The position numbers and the translations under genes were made by a program. Shown here in pieces: positions 1 through 9,621 of a stretch of 64,000 bases of DNA (positions within the stretch are counted from its first letter, which is position 1; every line of letters begins with the position of its first letter). The notes beneath the pieces were generated by a model. It searched no databases. It was not told where the DNA came from and saw only the letters and a program-made list of their open reading frames with translations. Origin of the DNA: Planctomycetaceae bacterium (lineage in GTDB: Bacteria > Planctomycetota > UBA1135 > GCA-002686595); the NCBI GenBank assembly GCA_011525785.1, contig WYBT01000024.1, forward strand, positions 124,001 through 188,000, written 5' to 3'.

Positions 1-2490
1 TGCGATCGCATCGAGCAGGTAGGCGAGCTCCTCCAGGCGCAATCGCGCGGCCGCACGCACGACCAGCGGCGGATCGTCGAGAGCCGACACGACGTCGACG
101 AGCTCGGCGCGGAACTCACCGTCGAGTTCAACTGCAGGCGCCGCGAGGAACGCGTCGAGCAGCGCCCGCGCGCGCTCATCGTCGAGCAACTGCACCGCGA
201 GGAACTCGGCCACCGCCGGCTCGCCCGCGTGACGCGCGATCAGCGCAAGCTCTTCGGGATGCGCGACGCGACCGCCGCGGCGGAGCACCTGCGCCACCGC
301 CGCCGCACCGCGGGCGTCTCCGAGCACCAGTCCAGCGAGCGCGCGCGCTTCGGGCTCGCTGTGGGCCGGCGATATCCGAGCCCCGTCATGCGAGGTGTCG
401 CCTGCACGCTCGTCGCCGCTCGCTGCGCCCCCGCTTTGCTCGCCGCGGGCACCGTTCCCACTACTGTCGGCGCGGCTGCGAACGCCGCCGCGTTGACTCG
501 CAACGCCAGCGTGCTCAGCGGCCGGGGCGCTCACCTCAGCAGCGTCACTGTCGCTAGCGTCGTTCGTGCCACCGTCGCGATCATCGCCACTCTCGCCGCC
601 GCCGCTGTTGGCGCTGTCGCGGTCTTTGGCGTCCGCGGCGCCCTTGGCGCGCGCCGAGTTGCCGGACGACTCGCCGCGCTCGGTGTGCCCGTCGAGCGCC
701 TCGCCTGACGCCTGCGTCGACTGCGCACCGCTCGCGAGCCACTTCGCGAGCGCCTCACGGCGCGCTTCGAGCCCGATGCGTCGCCACATGCGTTCGCGCA
801 TCGCCGCGAGCGAGGCTCCGCGCAGCGCACGCGCTCGATCTTGCTCGCAAATCACGACTTCGCGCTCGTCGGGCGCCGGTGTGCCGCGCAGGAGCAGCTC
901 GACGACGCGTTCATCGTCCCCCTCGAGCGCAGCGATCGCGCGCAACGCTTCGCAGCGCACTTCGAGGTCGACATCGCGCAGCGGATCGGGAGCTAGTGCG
1001 CTCCAGTCCGCGAGCTTGGCCCCGCTCGTCGCGAACCCGCGCACGGCCGCCTGCCGCAGCGCCGCGTCCGGATCGCGCAGCAACGCGCTCGCGAGTTCCG
1101 CATCGAGGCTGCGCAGACCTTCGAGGCTCCACAGCGCGAGTGCGCGTGCTCCGACGGACTTCGAAGCATCGAGTGCGAGCTGCTTCAGCGTCGGAACAAC
1201 GTCGACCAGCTTGCGATCGACGATCTGTCGCCAGCAGGCGCGTTGCACGAACATGCGCGGCGACTCGAGGCCGGCGAGGAGCTCTGGCGCGCCGAACTTC
1301 GTCACGTCCGGCGGCTCGAAGCGCGGCGCGTCGCTCGCGCGAATCCGCCACACGCGCGTGCGCTCGCGGTCGCGGTCGGGATGCGTGCGCGGGACCTCGT
1401 TGTGCGAGATGATCGGGTTGTACCAGTCGACGACGTACAGGCTGTCGTCGGGCCCGAAGTGGATCGCGACAGGCCGAAAGCGCGCGTCAGTGCTCGAGAG
1501 CAGCTCGGGCAGCATCTCGAAGCGCGCATCGAGACCAGAGCCGACGCGGCGCACGCTCTGCACCTTGCGCTCGATCGGATTGGCGACGAAGACCGCGCCC
1601 TCGAACGGCGCCGGCAGCACGCCCGCGCTCGTCGTGAGCGCCAGTCCCGACAAGCCTGTGCCGCCGAAGCGCAGCTCGCTCGCCGTCGGCTGCAGCGGCG
1701 CGTACGGCCGCAGTCGATCCTGTCCGATGCCCGGATAGCTCGCGCCGAACACGAACGGGATCACGCCGAAGCCCATGTCGTTGGCTTCTTGGATGAGGAA
1801 CTCGCCGCGCGCGTCGAACACGAGGCCCCAGATGTTGTTGAGGCCGACGCCGAGCACTTCGAAGTGCTCGCCATCGAGCGTGAAGCGCGCGAGCTTGCAG
1901 TAGTCGAAGCGCGTGGTGCGCCCGCTGCGGTCGACGACGTTCGAATGGTTGAACGCGCCCTGCGCCATGTAGACCCAGCCGTCCGGCGCGCGCAGGAAGC
2001 GGTGCGGCAAGAGGTGCGAGTCCTCGATGCCGAAGCCGCGCAGCAGCACCTCGCGCTTGTCGGCGCGCCCGTCGCGGTCCGTGTCGTCCAGGCGCAGGAT
2101 CTCGCCGCCGTGCTGCACGATCGCTGCGTGCTCGAGCGGCAGCACGCTCATCGGCATCGCGAGTCCTTCAGCGAAAACGCGCGGCGTCTTGCTCTCGCCT
2201 TCCCACGGTCGATCGACGACTAGGACCTGATCTGTCCCGCCGCGGGCGTAGAGCTCGGCCGCGCGCGAGTCCTCGTTGCCGTCGAGGGGATACTCGCTCG
2301 CCGTCACGGCCCACATGCGCCCCGCGTCGTCGAAGGCGACGTCGACGATCTTCTTCGCCGCGGGCTCGGCGATCACGAGCTCCGCCACGAAGCCCGGCGC
2401 GAGCTTGAACGTCGCACGTTCGGCATCGGGCGAGAGCGGGCCGGGATCTTGGAGCGCGAACGCGCACGTCAGCAAAGGCGCACACTTCAT
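1..2490 (-). CDS. PVC-type membrane-bound dehydrogenase with HEAT-like repeats (3' end outside window)
   Basis: The frame is open from an ATG at 2490 to the window edge (830 codons, no stop), so the C-terminus is missing. The first ~30 residues could be a short export signal. Residues ~30-430 resemble the beta-propeller 'membrane-bound dehydrogenase' domain common in Planctomycetota (motifs FDDAGRMWAV, LRLDDTDRDGRAD, FGPDDSLYVVDWYNP). Residues ~430-800 are Ala/Leu-rich helical repeats of HEAT type (ALWSLEGLRS, ALLRDPDAALRQAAVRG). A Ser/Gly/Asp-rich low-complexity stretch at residues ~594-694 interrupts the repeats. Family members usually end in a c-type cytochrome domain; no CxxCH is seen in this part, so it would have to lie beyond position 1. 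The substrate is unknown. Family assignment is from motif recognition only. Confidence 0.8.
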   Translation of the reverse strand, partial: MKCAPLLTCAFALQDPGPLSPDAERATFKLAPGFVAELVIAEPAAKKIVDVAFDDAGRMWAVTASEYPLDGNEDSRAAELYARGGTDQVLVVDRPWEGESKTPRVFAEGLAMPMSVLPLEHAAIVQHGGEILRLDDTDRDGRADKREVLLRGFGIEDSHLLPHRFLRAPDGWVYMAQGAFNHSNVVDRSGRTTRFDYCKLARFTLDGEHFEVLGVGLNNIWGLVFDARGEFLIQEANDMGFGVIPFVFGASYPGIGQDRLRPYAPLQPTASELRFGGTGLSGLALTTSAGVLPAPFEGAVFVANPIERKVQSVRRVGSGLDARFEMLPELLSSTDARFRPVAIHFGPDDSLYVVDWYNPIISHNEVPRTHPDRDRERTRVWRIRASDAPRFEPPDVTKFGAPELLAGLESPRMFVQRACWRQIVDRKLVDVVPTLKQLALDASKSVGARALALWSLEGLRSLDAELASALLRDPDAALRQAAVRGFATSGAKLADWSALAPDPLRDVDLEVRCEALRAIAALEGDDERVVELLLRGTPAPDEREVVICEQDRARALRGASLAAMRERMWRRIGLEARREALAKWLASGAQSTQASGEALDGHTERGESSGNSARAKGAADAKDRDSANSGGGESGDDRDGGTNDASDSDAAEVSAPAAEHAGVASQRGGVRSRADSSGNGARGEQSGGAASGDERAGDTSHDGARISPAHSEPEARALAGLVLGDARGAAAVAQVLRRGGRVAHPEELALIARHAGEPAVAEFLAVQLLDDERARALLDAFLAAPAVELDGEFRAELVDVVSALDDPPLVVRAAARLRLEELAYLLDAIA

Positions 2491-2540
2491 CGCCCGCTAA
2501 CCTACCTACGCGAGCGCTCTGCGCGCCGCGGCGCCTGGAT

Positions 2541-5306
2541 TCAGCGCCGCTCGGCAGCGGCGGAGGACGCGCGGTCGGCCAGCGCGGCGCGGGCGCTCGC
2601 GATGTAGCTCCGAACCTCCGCGCACCAGCGGTGCTCGGCTCCTTGCAGTCGCTCCAGCTCGGCCAGGGCCGCCTCGAGAAACCCGAGCGCTTCGGCGGCG
2701 CGGCCCACGCTCAGCAGCGCGCGTCCGTACGTCACGCAGCCGTAGGGGCCGATCGGGTTCTTCTCGCCGAAGATCTCGCTGCCTCGCAGGCACGGCTCAC
2801 AAGTCCACTCGAGCGCCTCGAGAGCGCGCCCCTGGAGCAGCAGGGCCTTGCCGAGTTGTAGCCGCGCGAGGTGCGTGCCTGCATTGTCGGCGCCGAGCAG
2901 CTCGATGCGCTCAGCGACCAGGAGGCGCGCGAGCGGCTCGGCTTCGTGCGGCTCTCCCGCACGCAGCAGCGCGGAGATCAGATTGTTGAGGATGCGAATG
3001 GTCTCGGCGTCGCGCGGGCCGGTGACCCGCGGTCGCCGCGCATAGGCGTCGCGCAGCACCGCCTCCGCCACGTCCAGCTGTCCGACGTCCATGTACGCGA
3101 CTCCCAAGCTCCCGTAGACCACCAGGGTGTCGGGGTGATCCTCGCCTAGTCCCGCGGCGAAGGAGGCGTGGCTTTCGAGCGCTGCATCGAGTCCTTCATC
3201 CAGTCGCCCCAGCGCAAACAACGCGTTCGCGATCGCGTGTCGGGCGCGTCGCACGTGGATGCTGCCCTCACCGTAGGCCTGCGCCGCGATCCGCGCCTCG
3301 CGCTCGTGTAGTTCGAGCGCTAGTGCGCTGTCGCCCTGTTGGGCGTGCGCCTGCGCCAGTGCGTGCAACGACGCGAGCGAGTCCTCGTGCGCCTCGCCGA
3401 GCGCGTCGTTGCGCAACTCGGCCACGCGGTCGAGTTGCTTCAACGCGTCCGAGGGGCGGTTCGCGCGGGTCAACGCTCCGGCGTACGCGGAGCGCAGCGC
3501 CAGGGTCGCCGCGTGGCCCTCGCCCACGGCGCTCTCGGCGCGTTCGATGGCGGGCGGATAGTGCTCGAGCGCCGCCCGCAGCTCGCTAGACCACTCCAGC
3601 GCCGCCAGCCATAGCGAATCGAGGCGCACCGACAGGTCCGCTCGAGCGTCGCTCCAGCCAGACTTCGGAGCGCTCCGCAACTCGCGCAGGCGCTCGATCA
3701 GCTCGAACGCTTGCTCGATGCGATCCAGCCGAACGAGCACGTGCCCGCGCGCGATCGCGGCTTCGAGCGTCTCCGGATGCGCCTCGCCACGCGCGAGGAC
3801 CAGCCCAGCGTGCGCCTGACGCAGGTGGAGTTCCGCTGACGCGAAGTCGCCGCGCTCGAACAGCAGCCGCCCGACGACCGAGCGCACACTGGCCTGCACC
3901 AGCGGATCGCGTCCGACAAGCTCGCGTTCGACGCGGTCGGAGAGCTCTGCGAGCCATTCGGACAGGCGCGGATCACCGCCGCCGCGCTCGTTGGGGCTGG
4001 CGTGGGCGAGCAGGCGCCGCGTGACCTCGAGCGTCTCGTCAGCGATGCGCCGCTGCGTCGCTTCGGCGCGCGCGGAGCGCGCCTGCTCGAAGGCGAAGTG
4101 GGCCACGAGAGGAACGCCGAGCGTCACCGCCAGCGCCGCCGTGGCCAGTCCCGCCGCCGCCAGCGGATTGCGCCGCGTGAACAACCGCGCGCGGTGCGGC
4201 CATGATGCGGCGCGCGCCAACACGGGCTGCGAGCGCAGGAAACGCCGCAGATCGGCCGCGAACGCCGCCGCCGATTCGTAGCGCTCCTCCGGCGCCTTGG
4301 AGAGCGCCTTCATCACGACCTGCTCAAGATCCGGGCTGCAGCGCGCGACGCGGCGCGCGAGCGGAGGCGGCTCAACAGTCGCGATGCGACGCGCGGCTTC
4401 GTTCAACGTGCTGCCGCGCACGTCGTGCGGCAGCTCGCCAGAGAGCAGCTCGTAGAGCACCACGCCGAGCGAGTACACGTCGCTCGCGACGCCGACGCCG
4501 CGACTGGCCGCTTCGAACTGCTCGGGACTCATGTAGCTGGGCGTGCCGACCACCAGGCCCTCGACCGTGAGCTGCTCGCGCGGTTCGAGCTCCACGTCGA
4601 GCACCTTGGCCACGCCGAAGTCGATCAGCTTGGGCTGACCGTCGCGGTCGACGAGCACGTTCTCGGGCTTCACGTCGCGGTGGATCACGCCGAGCATGTG
4701 CCCGTGGTGCAGCGCATCGGCGATGCGCGCGGTGATCTCGACGCGCGCTTCGATCGAGCGCGGACGCTCCGAGGCCCAGGCGCGCAGCGTCCGGCCGCCG
4801 GACACGAGCTCCATCGCGAGAAACGGCCGCACGCGCCCGTCGATGAGCGGCGCTGCGAAGTCGTACAGGCGTGAAATCCCCTGGTGTTCGAGCTGACCGA
4901 GCACGCGCGCCTCGCGTTGGAGGCGCGCCAGCGACTCGCGCGTCCGCGGCGTGTGCTTGAGGAACTTGAGCGCCACGCGCCGACCGGCGCCGACCTGCTC
5001 GGCTTCGTAGACGACGCCCGTCGCGCCGCGGCCGATGCAGCGCTCGATGCGGTAGTCGAGGAGTTGCGCCCCCGCCGACCAAAGCGGCTCATCGCGCAGT
5101 TCAGCGAGGGGCGCCTGCGACCAGGCTGCGGACTCGCCCAGCAGGCTCGACTCGTGCGCCGCGAGCAGGGCCTCGAGCTCGGAGCGCAGCTCGGTCGTGG
5201 AACAGTGTTCGTCGAACCACGCTGCGCGCTCGGAGGCCGGGATCTCGATGGCCTGGGCGAACAACAGCTCGAGGTCGCGCCAGGACCCGTTCGAGTCGAA
5301 CTTCAT
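2541..5306 (-). CDS. Ser/Thr protein kinase with TM segment and TPR-like C-terminal region
   Basis: 921 aa. The start is the ATG at 5306, which overlaps the stop of the upstream sigma gene as ATGA; the open frame continues further upstream, but only as an antisense extension through that gene. A Hanks-type kinase domain spans residues ~84-350: glycine loop IGRGATGVVY (91-100), Lys114 in VALKF, HRDVKPEN from 209, DFG at 229-231, and GTPSYMSPEQ in the activation segment, so it should be catalytically active. A hydrophobic segment (AAAGLATAALAVTLGVPLVA) follows. The remaining ~520 residues are tetratricopeptide-like helical repeats (AELHLRQAHAGL, AEAVLRDAYARR). It is probably a membrane kinase whose outer repeats sense or scaffold. 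Pairing with an ECF factor of this type is common in Planctomycetota; the kinase may control that sigma factor. Confidence 0.9.
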   Translation of the reverse strand: MKFDSNGSWRDLELLFAQAIEIPASERAAWFDEHCSTTELRSELEALLAAHESSLLGESAAWSQAPLAELRDEPLWSAGAQLLDYRIERCIGRGATGVVYEAEQVGAGRRVALKFLKHTPRTRESLARLQREARVLGQLEHQGISRLYDFAAPLIDGRVRPFLAMELVSGGRTLRAWASERPRSIEARVEITARIADALHHGHMLGVIHRDVKPENVLVDRDGQPKLIDFGVAKVLDVELEPREQLTVEGLVVGTPSYMSPEQFEAASRGVGVASDVYSLGVVLYELLSGELPHDVRGSTLNEAARRIATVEPPPLARRVARCSPDLEQVVMKALSKAPEERYESAAAFAADLRRFLRSQPVLARAASWPHRARLFTRRNPLAAAGLATAALAVTLGVPLVAHFAFEQARSARAEATQRRIADETLEVTRRLLAHASPNERGGGDPRLSEWLAELSDRVERELVGRDPLVQASVRSVVGRLLFERGDFASAELHLRQAHAGLVLARGEAHPETLEAAIARGHVLVRLDRIEQAFELIERLRELRSAPKSGWSDARADLSVRLDSLWLAALEWSSELRAALEHYPPAIERAESAVGEGHAATLALRSAYAGALTRANRPSDALKQLDRVAELRNDALGEAHEDSLASLHALAQAHAQQGDSALALELHEREARIAAQAYGEGSIHVRRARHAIANALFALGRLDEGLDAALESHASFAAGLGEDHPDTLVVYGSLGVAYMDVGQLDVAEAVLRDAYARRPRVTGPRDAETIRILNNLISALLRAGEPHEAEPLARLLVAERIELLGADNAGTHLARLQLGKALLLQGRALEALEWTCEPCLRGSEIFGEKNPIGPYGCVTYGRALLSVGRAAEALGFLEAALAELERLQGAEHRWCAEVRSYIASARAALADRASSAAAERR

Positions 5307-5857
5307 GGCTTCGAGAGGACGCGCAGGAGCCAGGCGCGAGCGAAACTCCAGTCGCGCTTGACCGTCGCAAGCGACACGCCCAGCGCTTGCGCCGCCTCCT
5401 CCAGCGAGCAGCCGGCGAGGTGGACCAAGCTCACCACCTCGGCCTTGCGCGGATCGCGGCGCTCGAGCTCCTCCAGCGCTTCGTTCAGGGCCTCGATGTC
5501 GATCGAGCGCTCCTCCTCGGGCAGTTCGATCGCGTCGATGGAGTTGGCGGCGACGCCCTCGCCCCGCTTGAGCCTGCGGCGCTGCCGCACGCGATCGATC
5601 AAGATGCGCCGCATCGCGCCGGCCGCCGCGCGCAGGAACGCGGCGCGATCGCCCCAAGGCGCGCTGTGATCGCGTTGGAGCCGCAGCCACACTTCGTGGA
5701 CCAGTGCGGTCGGCTGCAAGGTCGCGCCGCTGGCTTCGCCGCGCATGCGCGCCCGAGCCAGATCGTGGAGCTCGAGGTAGAGGCTGTCGCGCCACGCGCC
5801 GCTGCGCGCGGGCCCCTGGCCGTCGTCGACGTCGGTTCCAAGCAAGTCGTCGTTCAT
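5303..5857 (-). CDS. ECF-type RNA polymerase sigma factor
   Basis: 184 aa from the ATG at 5857 (MNDDLLGTD...). An ATG 33 bases further upstream is possible but adds only a poorly conserved-looking leader. Region 2 is around LQPTALVHEVWLRL and AAGAMRRILIDRVRQRRR. Region 4 is the helix-turn-helix CSLEEAAQALGVSLATVKRDW. This sequence style belongs to the TIGR02999-like ECF group common in Planctomycetota and Acidobacteriota. It lacks a neighbouring anti-sigma gene. Instead its stop overlaps the start of the membrane Ser/Thr kinase, which suggests that kinase signalling replaces anti-sigma control. Confidence 0.92.
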   Translation of the reverse strand: MNDDLLGTDVDDGQGPARSGAWRDSLYLELHDLARARMRGEASGATLQPTALVHEVWLRLQRDHSAPWGDRAAFLRAAAGAMRRILIDRVRQRRRLKRGEGVAANSIDAIELPEEERSIDIEALNEALEELERRDPRKAEVVSLVHLAGCSLEEAAQALGVSLATVKRDWSFARAWLLRVLSKP

Positions 5858-6041
5858 GTTGCGCCCCGCGTCGCGACAAGCGCGCGACACGTGCTGGGGT
5901 CACAAATTTTCTCAGAAAGGGTGAGCTGCGGCGAGCCAGGTCGGCGCGACAGCTCGGGGTCGCCGTGCCGTGCGGCGCGAACGCTGTGGAACGGGTCCGC
6001 GGCGCGCGCCGCCTCCGGGCGACCCCGCATAGGAGACTCTC

Positions 6042-6941
6042 ATGGTCGGCATCTCGATCGCACCGCGTTCCGCTCTCCGCTCCGTTGGTTGGGGCGTGCT
6101 CGCCGGCGCGTGCGCCCTCGCACTCAACACTCCGCAGCCCGCGGCGGCGCAACCCAACGGCTGCGGCCAGATTTTGGTGTACCCCGCCGGGTCGCGGATC
6201 TCCATCGATGGCGAACTGCGCAGCGCGTCGGACGCGGGAGGCTGCGGGCTCTCAACGTTCCCGGGTGACGGTCCGCTCGGGACGGAGTACGGAGACGTGA
6301 GCGGCCAGCACTTGCTCGACGTCTGCGGCGCGACGTTCGGAACGGGAACGAACCTCACGACCTACGACCGTTCGACGACTTCGTTCGGGTGGGCGATTGC
6401 AGACAGCCAAGCGGGCGCGAGCCTGCTCGCTCAGGCACATCCTGCCTCGATCGCGACGTCGATCGGGATTCTGGGTGGGATCTCGCAACACGCGCGCGTG
6501 AACTCGGGCGCCTGCGGCGGCGGCGGACTGCAGCCGTGCATGGGTGGGATGTCCGACATCTCGACCACGGAGCAATTCCGCATCAAAGTGCCCTTCGATC
6601 TCGCCAGTCCGTCGTTCGTGCTCATCGACGCGGACTTGGCCGTAATCGACACGTGCAAGCTGAACACCGAGATCCTGCACGACGCCGTGGGCACGTTCAC
6701 CGTGTTCCGCTCAAACCACATCATCGCGCAAAGTACGCTGATCCCCAACTCACAGGGGCTGAGCAGCGTCGTCGCTTCCCTGTCGTTGCCGGCGGGCCAC
6801 GGCTACTTGCTGGTCGTCGAGTACGACATGAACTGCCTCGACGAAGCGAGGGCCGACTGCCTGAAACTGGGCGCTGCCAACACCTGCGCTCGCAACGACT
6901 TCTTCACGGTGAACGCCAGCTTCTCGACGACGGCGCCGTAG
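6042..6941 (+). CDS. Secreted protein of unknown function
   Basis: 299 aa with a signal peptide (ALRSVGWGVLAGACALAL, probable cleavage after AAA-QP near residue 36). The mature part is Ser/Thr/Gly-rich with several cysteines (PNGCGQ, GGCGLS, LDVCGA, GACGGG, DTCKLN, ADCLKL, NTCARN), consistent with a disulfide-bonded extracytoplasmic beta protein. No family is recognised. It is divergent from the ECF/kinase pair across a 184-base gap and could be a target of that sigma factor; this is an inference from position only. A strong hairpin follows its stop. Confidence 0.7.
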   Translation: MVGISIAPRSALRSVGWGVLAGACALALNTPQPAAAQPNGCGQILVYPAGSRISIDGELRSASDAGGCGLSTFPGDGPLGTEYGDVSGQHLLDVCGATFGTGTNLTTYDRSTTSFGWAIADSQAGASLLAQAHPASIATSIGILGGISQHARVNSGACGGGGLQPCMGGMSDISTTEQFRIKVPFDLASPSFVLIDADLAVIDTCKLNTEILHDAVGTFTVFRSNHIIAQSTLIPNSQGLSSVVASLSLPAGHGYLLVVEYDMNCLDEARADCLKLGAANTCARNDFFTVNASFSTTAP

Positions 6942-6956
6942 CGCGGTTCGCTTGCG

Positions 6957-6991
6957 CACGCGGTCGGAGCAGCTCGCCCCGACCGCGTGCA
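6957..6991. terminator. Bidirectional hairpin between convergent genes
   Basis: A perfect 12-bp inverted repeat (arms 6957-6968 and 6980-6991) with an 11-base loop lies in the 93-base gap between the convergent secreted-protein gene and purH. There is no strong T-run on either side, so intrinsic termination is plausible but may be weak. Confidence 0.6.
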
Positions 6992-7034
6992 GCCTTGCTC
7001 TCGAACACCCGCGGCGCGCTCCGCCGCCGAGCGT

Positions 7035-8627
7035 CTAGTGCCTGAAGTGCCGCAGGCCCGTGAACACCATCGCGACGTGGCGCTTGTCGCACGCGGCGAT
7101 GATCTCCTCGTCGCGCACTGAACCGCCCGGCTGCAAGAAGGCGAGCACGCCGCCGTCGATCGCCGCTTCGACGCCGTCGGGGAAGGGGAAGAAGGCATCG
7201 GAGGCGAGCACCGAGTCGCGCGCGCGCAGGCCGGCTTTGTGGATCGCGAGGCGCACGCTGTCGACGCGGCTCATCTGGCCGGCGCCGACGCCCAGGACCT
7301 CGGTTCCGCTGGCGACGACGATCGAGTTCGACTTGACGTGCTTGCAGACGCGCGCGGCGAAGAGCAGCGAGCGGATCTGCGCCTTGGTCGGCGCGGCCTT
7401 GGTGACGACCTTGAGGTCCGCCTCGGTCTCGCTGCGCAGGTCGCGGTCCTGGAGCAGGAAGCCGCCCACGAGCTTCTTGAGTTCGAGCTCGCGCGCGTTG
7501 CGTGTCGCCGGGCCGATCGGGCCGGTGGCGAGCAGGCGCACGCTCTTGCCCCACTTGGGCTTCTGCGTGAGCAGCGCGAGCGCCTCGTCGCCGAAGCCGG
7601 GCGCGATGATCGCTTCGACGAAGCGATTGCCGGCGACGAGGAACTCCGCGCAGGCGAGGTCGAGCGGGCGCGTGAAGGCCAGCACCGATCCGAAGGCCGA
7701 GATCGGGTCGCCGGCCCAGGCCTTCTCGAGCGCTTCGGCCAGCGTCTCGCCCGCGGCGGCGCCGCACGGGTTGTTGTGCTTGATGACGCAAGCGAAGGGC
7801 GCGTCGAACTCCTTGGCCAGCGCGAGCGCCGCGTCGAGGTCGACCAGGTTGTTGAACGAGAGCGTCTTGCCGCCGAGCAGCTCGGCCGTCGCGACGCTCG
7901 GCTCGCGCACGTTCGACTGCGCGTAGAAGGCCGCCGACTGGTGCGGGTTCTCGCCGTAGCGCAGCGCCATCACGCGCTTGCCAGTGAAGGCCACGACCTC
8001 GGGATAGGGATCGCCGACGAGCCCGTCCTCGCGCTCCTGCGCGAACAACCAGTCGGCGATCGCCGCGTCGTAGCGCGCCGTCGTCTGAAAAGCCTTGAGC
8101 GCGAGCGAGCGCTTGAACTCCGCGCTCAAGCCGCCCGAGTGCTTCTCCATCTCGTCGAGCACGCGCCCGTAGTCCGCCGGGTCGGTGACGATGCCCACGT
8201 AGCGGTGGTTCTTCGCCGCCGAGCGCACCATCGACGGCCCGCCGATGTCGATCTGCTCGATCGCCTCGGCGCGCGTCACGCCTTCCTTCGCGATCGTGGC
8301 CTCGAACGGGTAGAGGTTGATCACCACCAGATCGATGCCGGCGATGCCGTGCTCCTTCATCGCCGCGACGTGCGAGGGCTCTTCGCGCAGCGCGAGGATT
8401 CCGCCATGCACCTTGGGATGCAGCGTCTTCACGCGCCCGTGCATCATCTCGGGGAAGCCCGTGTACTCGCTCACCTCGCGCACCGGGACTCCGGCCTCGC
8501 GCAGGGCCTTGTACGTGCCGCCGGTCGAGAGCAACTCGACGCCCATCTGCGCGAGCTGGCGCGCGAAGCCTTCCAAGCCGGTCTTGTCCGAAACGCTGAC
8601 CAGCGCGCGCTGGATCTTGTGCTGCAT
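7035..8627 (-). CDS. purH: Bifunctional AICAR transformylase / IMP cyclohydrolase
   Basis: 530 aa, the usual length for the family. It performs the last two steps of purine synthesis (AICAR to FAICAR with 10-formyl-THF, then ring closure to IMP) in the cytoplasm. The N-terminal MGS-like cyclohydrolase domain (RALVSVSDKTGLEGFARQL, LSTGGTYKAL, HGRVKTLHPKVHGGIL) occupies residues 1 to ~190. The AICARFT domain follows with the catalytic Lys-His in VIKHNNPCG, and the protein ends in the typical TGLRHFRH. The start at 8627 is chosen because AGAGGAAAT lies directly upstream; an in-frame ATG 24 bases earlier has no such site. It appears monocistronic. Confidence 0.97.
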   Translation of the reverse strand: MQHKIQRALVSVSDKTGLEGFARQLAQMGVELLSTGGTYKALREAGVPVREVSEYTGFPEMMHGRVKTLHPKVHGGILALREEPSHVAAMKEHGIAGIDLVVINLYPFEATIAKEGVTRAEAIEQIDIGGPSMVRSAAKNHRYVGIVTDPADYGRVLDEMEKHSGGLSAEFKRSLALKAFQTTARYDAAIADWLFAQEREDGLVGDPYPEVVAFTGKRVMALRYGENPHQSAAFYAQSNVREPSVATAELLGGKTLSFNNLVDLDAALALAKEFDAPFACVIKHNNPCGAAAGETLAEALEKAWAGDPISAFGSVLAFTRPLDLACAEFLVAGNRFVEAIIAPGFGDEALALLTQKPKWGKSVRLLATGPIGPATRNARELELKKLVGGFLLQDRDLRSETEADLKVVTKAAPTKAQIRSLLFAARVCKHVKSNSIVVASGTEVLGVGAGQMSRVDSVRLAIHKAGLRARDSVLASDAFFPFPDGVEAAIDGGVLAFLQPGGSVRDEEIIAACDKRHVAMVFTGLRHFRH

Positions 8628-8729
8628 GATTTCCTCTGCCCACCCGGGCACGAAGGGAACGAGAGAACGGGGAACGAGCGCGGAGAGGATACGGCGCAGG
8701 CCGCGCCGACTCCACGCCGCGCTCGAGCG

Positions 8730-9608
8730 TCAGCAGCAGCTCACGCGGGCTTTGGGGCGCGAGGCGGTGAACTCGGCGCTCACCACGTAGTCCGAGGCGC
8801 GCGAGCCGGCGGGCAGCACTTCGAGCAGGCGCTGGTAGAGCGGGTCGCTCGAGCTCTCCATCGCGTCGAGATAGTCGCTCTTCAGGCGCACGCCGACGTC
8901 GGTCAGGCCCGCGGCGCGCATCCACGCGAGCGACTCGTCGACCAGCGCCGCGCCCGCGACGCAGCCGACGAGCGCTTCGACCATGCTGCGCGCGGCTTCG
9001 GGCAGCGGCTTGAGCAGCGCGATGTCGCTCACGGCGACGCGGCCGCCCGGACGCAGCGCGCGCGCGATCTCGCGCCACACCTGCGGTTTGTCGGGCGAGA
9101 GGTTGATCACGCAGTTGGAGATCACGACGTCGACCGAGGCGTCGGCGACGGGCAGGTGCTCGATCTCGCCGAGGCGGAACTCGACGTTGTCCAGACCCGT
9201 GCGCGCGCGATACGCAGCGGCGTTGGCTCGCGCGCGGGCGAGCATTTCGCCCGTCATGTCGACGCCGATCGCGCGTCCCCGCGCGCCGACCTTGGGCGCG
9301 ATCACGAAGCAGTCGAAGCCCGCGCCACTGCCCAGGTCGAGCACGACCTCGCCGGGGCGCAATGCAGCGAGAGCGCCGGGATTGCCGCACGAAAGCCCGA
9401 GGTTCGCGCCTTCGGGCAAAGCGGCGAGCTCCTCGTCGGTGTAGCCGATGCGCCGCGCGAGTTCCGTCGAGTCATCGCGCACGCCGCAGCCGCCCTTGGG
9501 GCCGCAGCAGCTCGTGCTCGAGGCGCTCGCGATCGCCGCATAGCCCTCCTTCACCTTCGCGCGCACCTCGTGTTCGCTGCCCGTCGCGCCAGTTCCGCTC
9601 GCTTGCAT
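8730..9608 (-). CDS. arsM: Arsenite S-adenosylmethionine methyltransferase
   Basis: 292 aa. It methylates As(III) using SAM, a cytoplasmic detoxification step. The Rossmann motif VVLDLGSGAGFDCFV binds SAM. The cysteines expected for ArsM are visible: SCCGPKGGCG near the N-terminus, LGLSCGNPG, ISNCVINLSPDK and VGCVAGAA, plus a terminal Cys-Cys. Two ATGs lie six bases apart (9614 and 9608); GGAGGG is too close to the first, so 9608 is preferred. The gene follows arsR by 13 bases, so it is very likely co-transcribed with arsR and derepressed by arsenite. Confidence 0.95.
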   Translation of the reverse strand: MQASGTGATGSEHEVRAKVKEGYAAIASASSTSCCGPKGGCGVRDDSTELARRIGYTDEELAALPEGANLGLSCGNPGALAALRPGEVVLDLGSGAGFDCFVIAPKVGARGRAIGVDMTGEMLARARANAAAYRARTGLDNVEFRLGEIEHLPVADASVDVVISNCVINLSPDKPQVWREIARALRPGGRVAVSDIALLKPLPEAARSMVEALVGCVAGAALVDESLAWMRAAGLTDVGVRLKSDYLDAMESSSDPLYQRLLEVLPAGSRASDYVVSAEFTASRPKARVSCC

Positions 9609-9621
9609 GGTCATCGCCCTC

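Noticed and set aside
5307..6152. Upstream extension of the kinase frame to an ATG at 6152
   Set aside because: It would run antisense or out of frame through the sigma factor gene and gives no signal or domain; the ATGA overlap at 5306 marks the true start.
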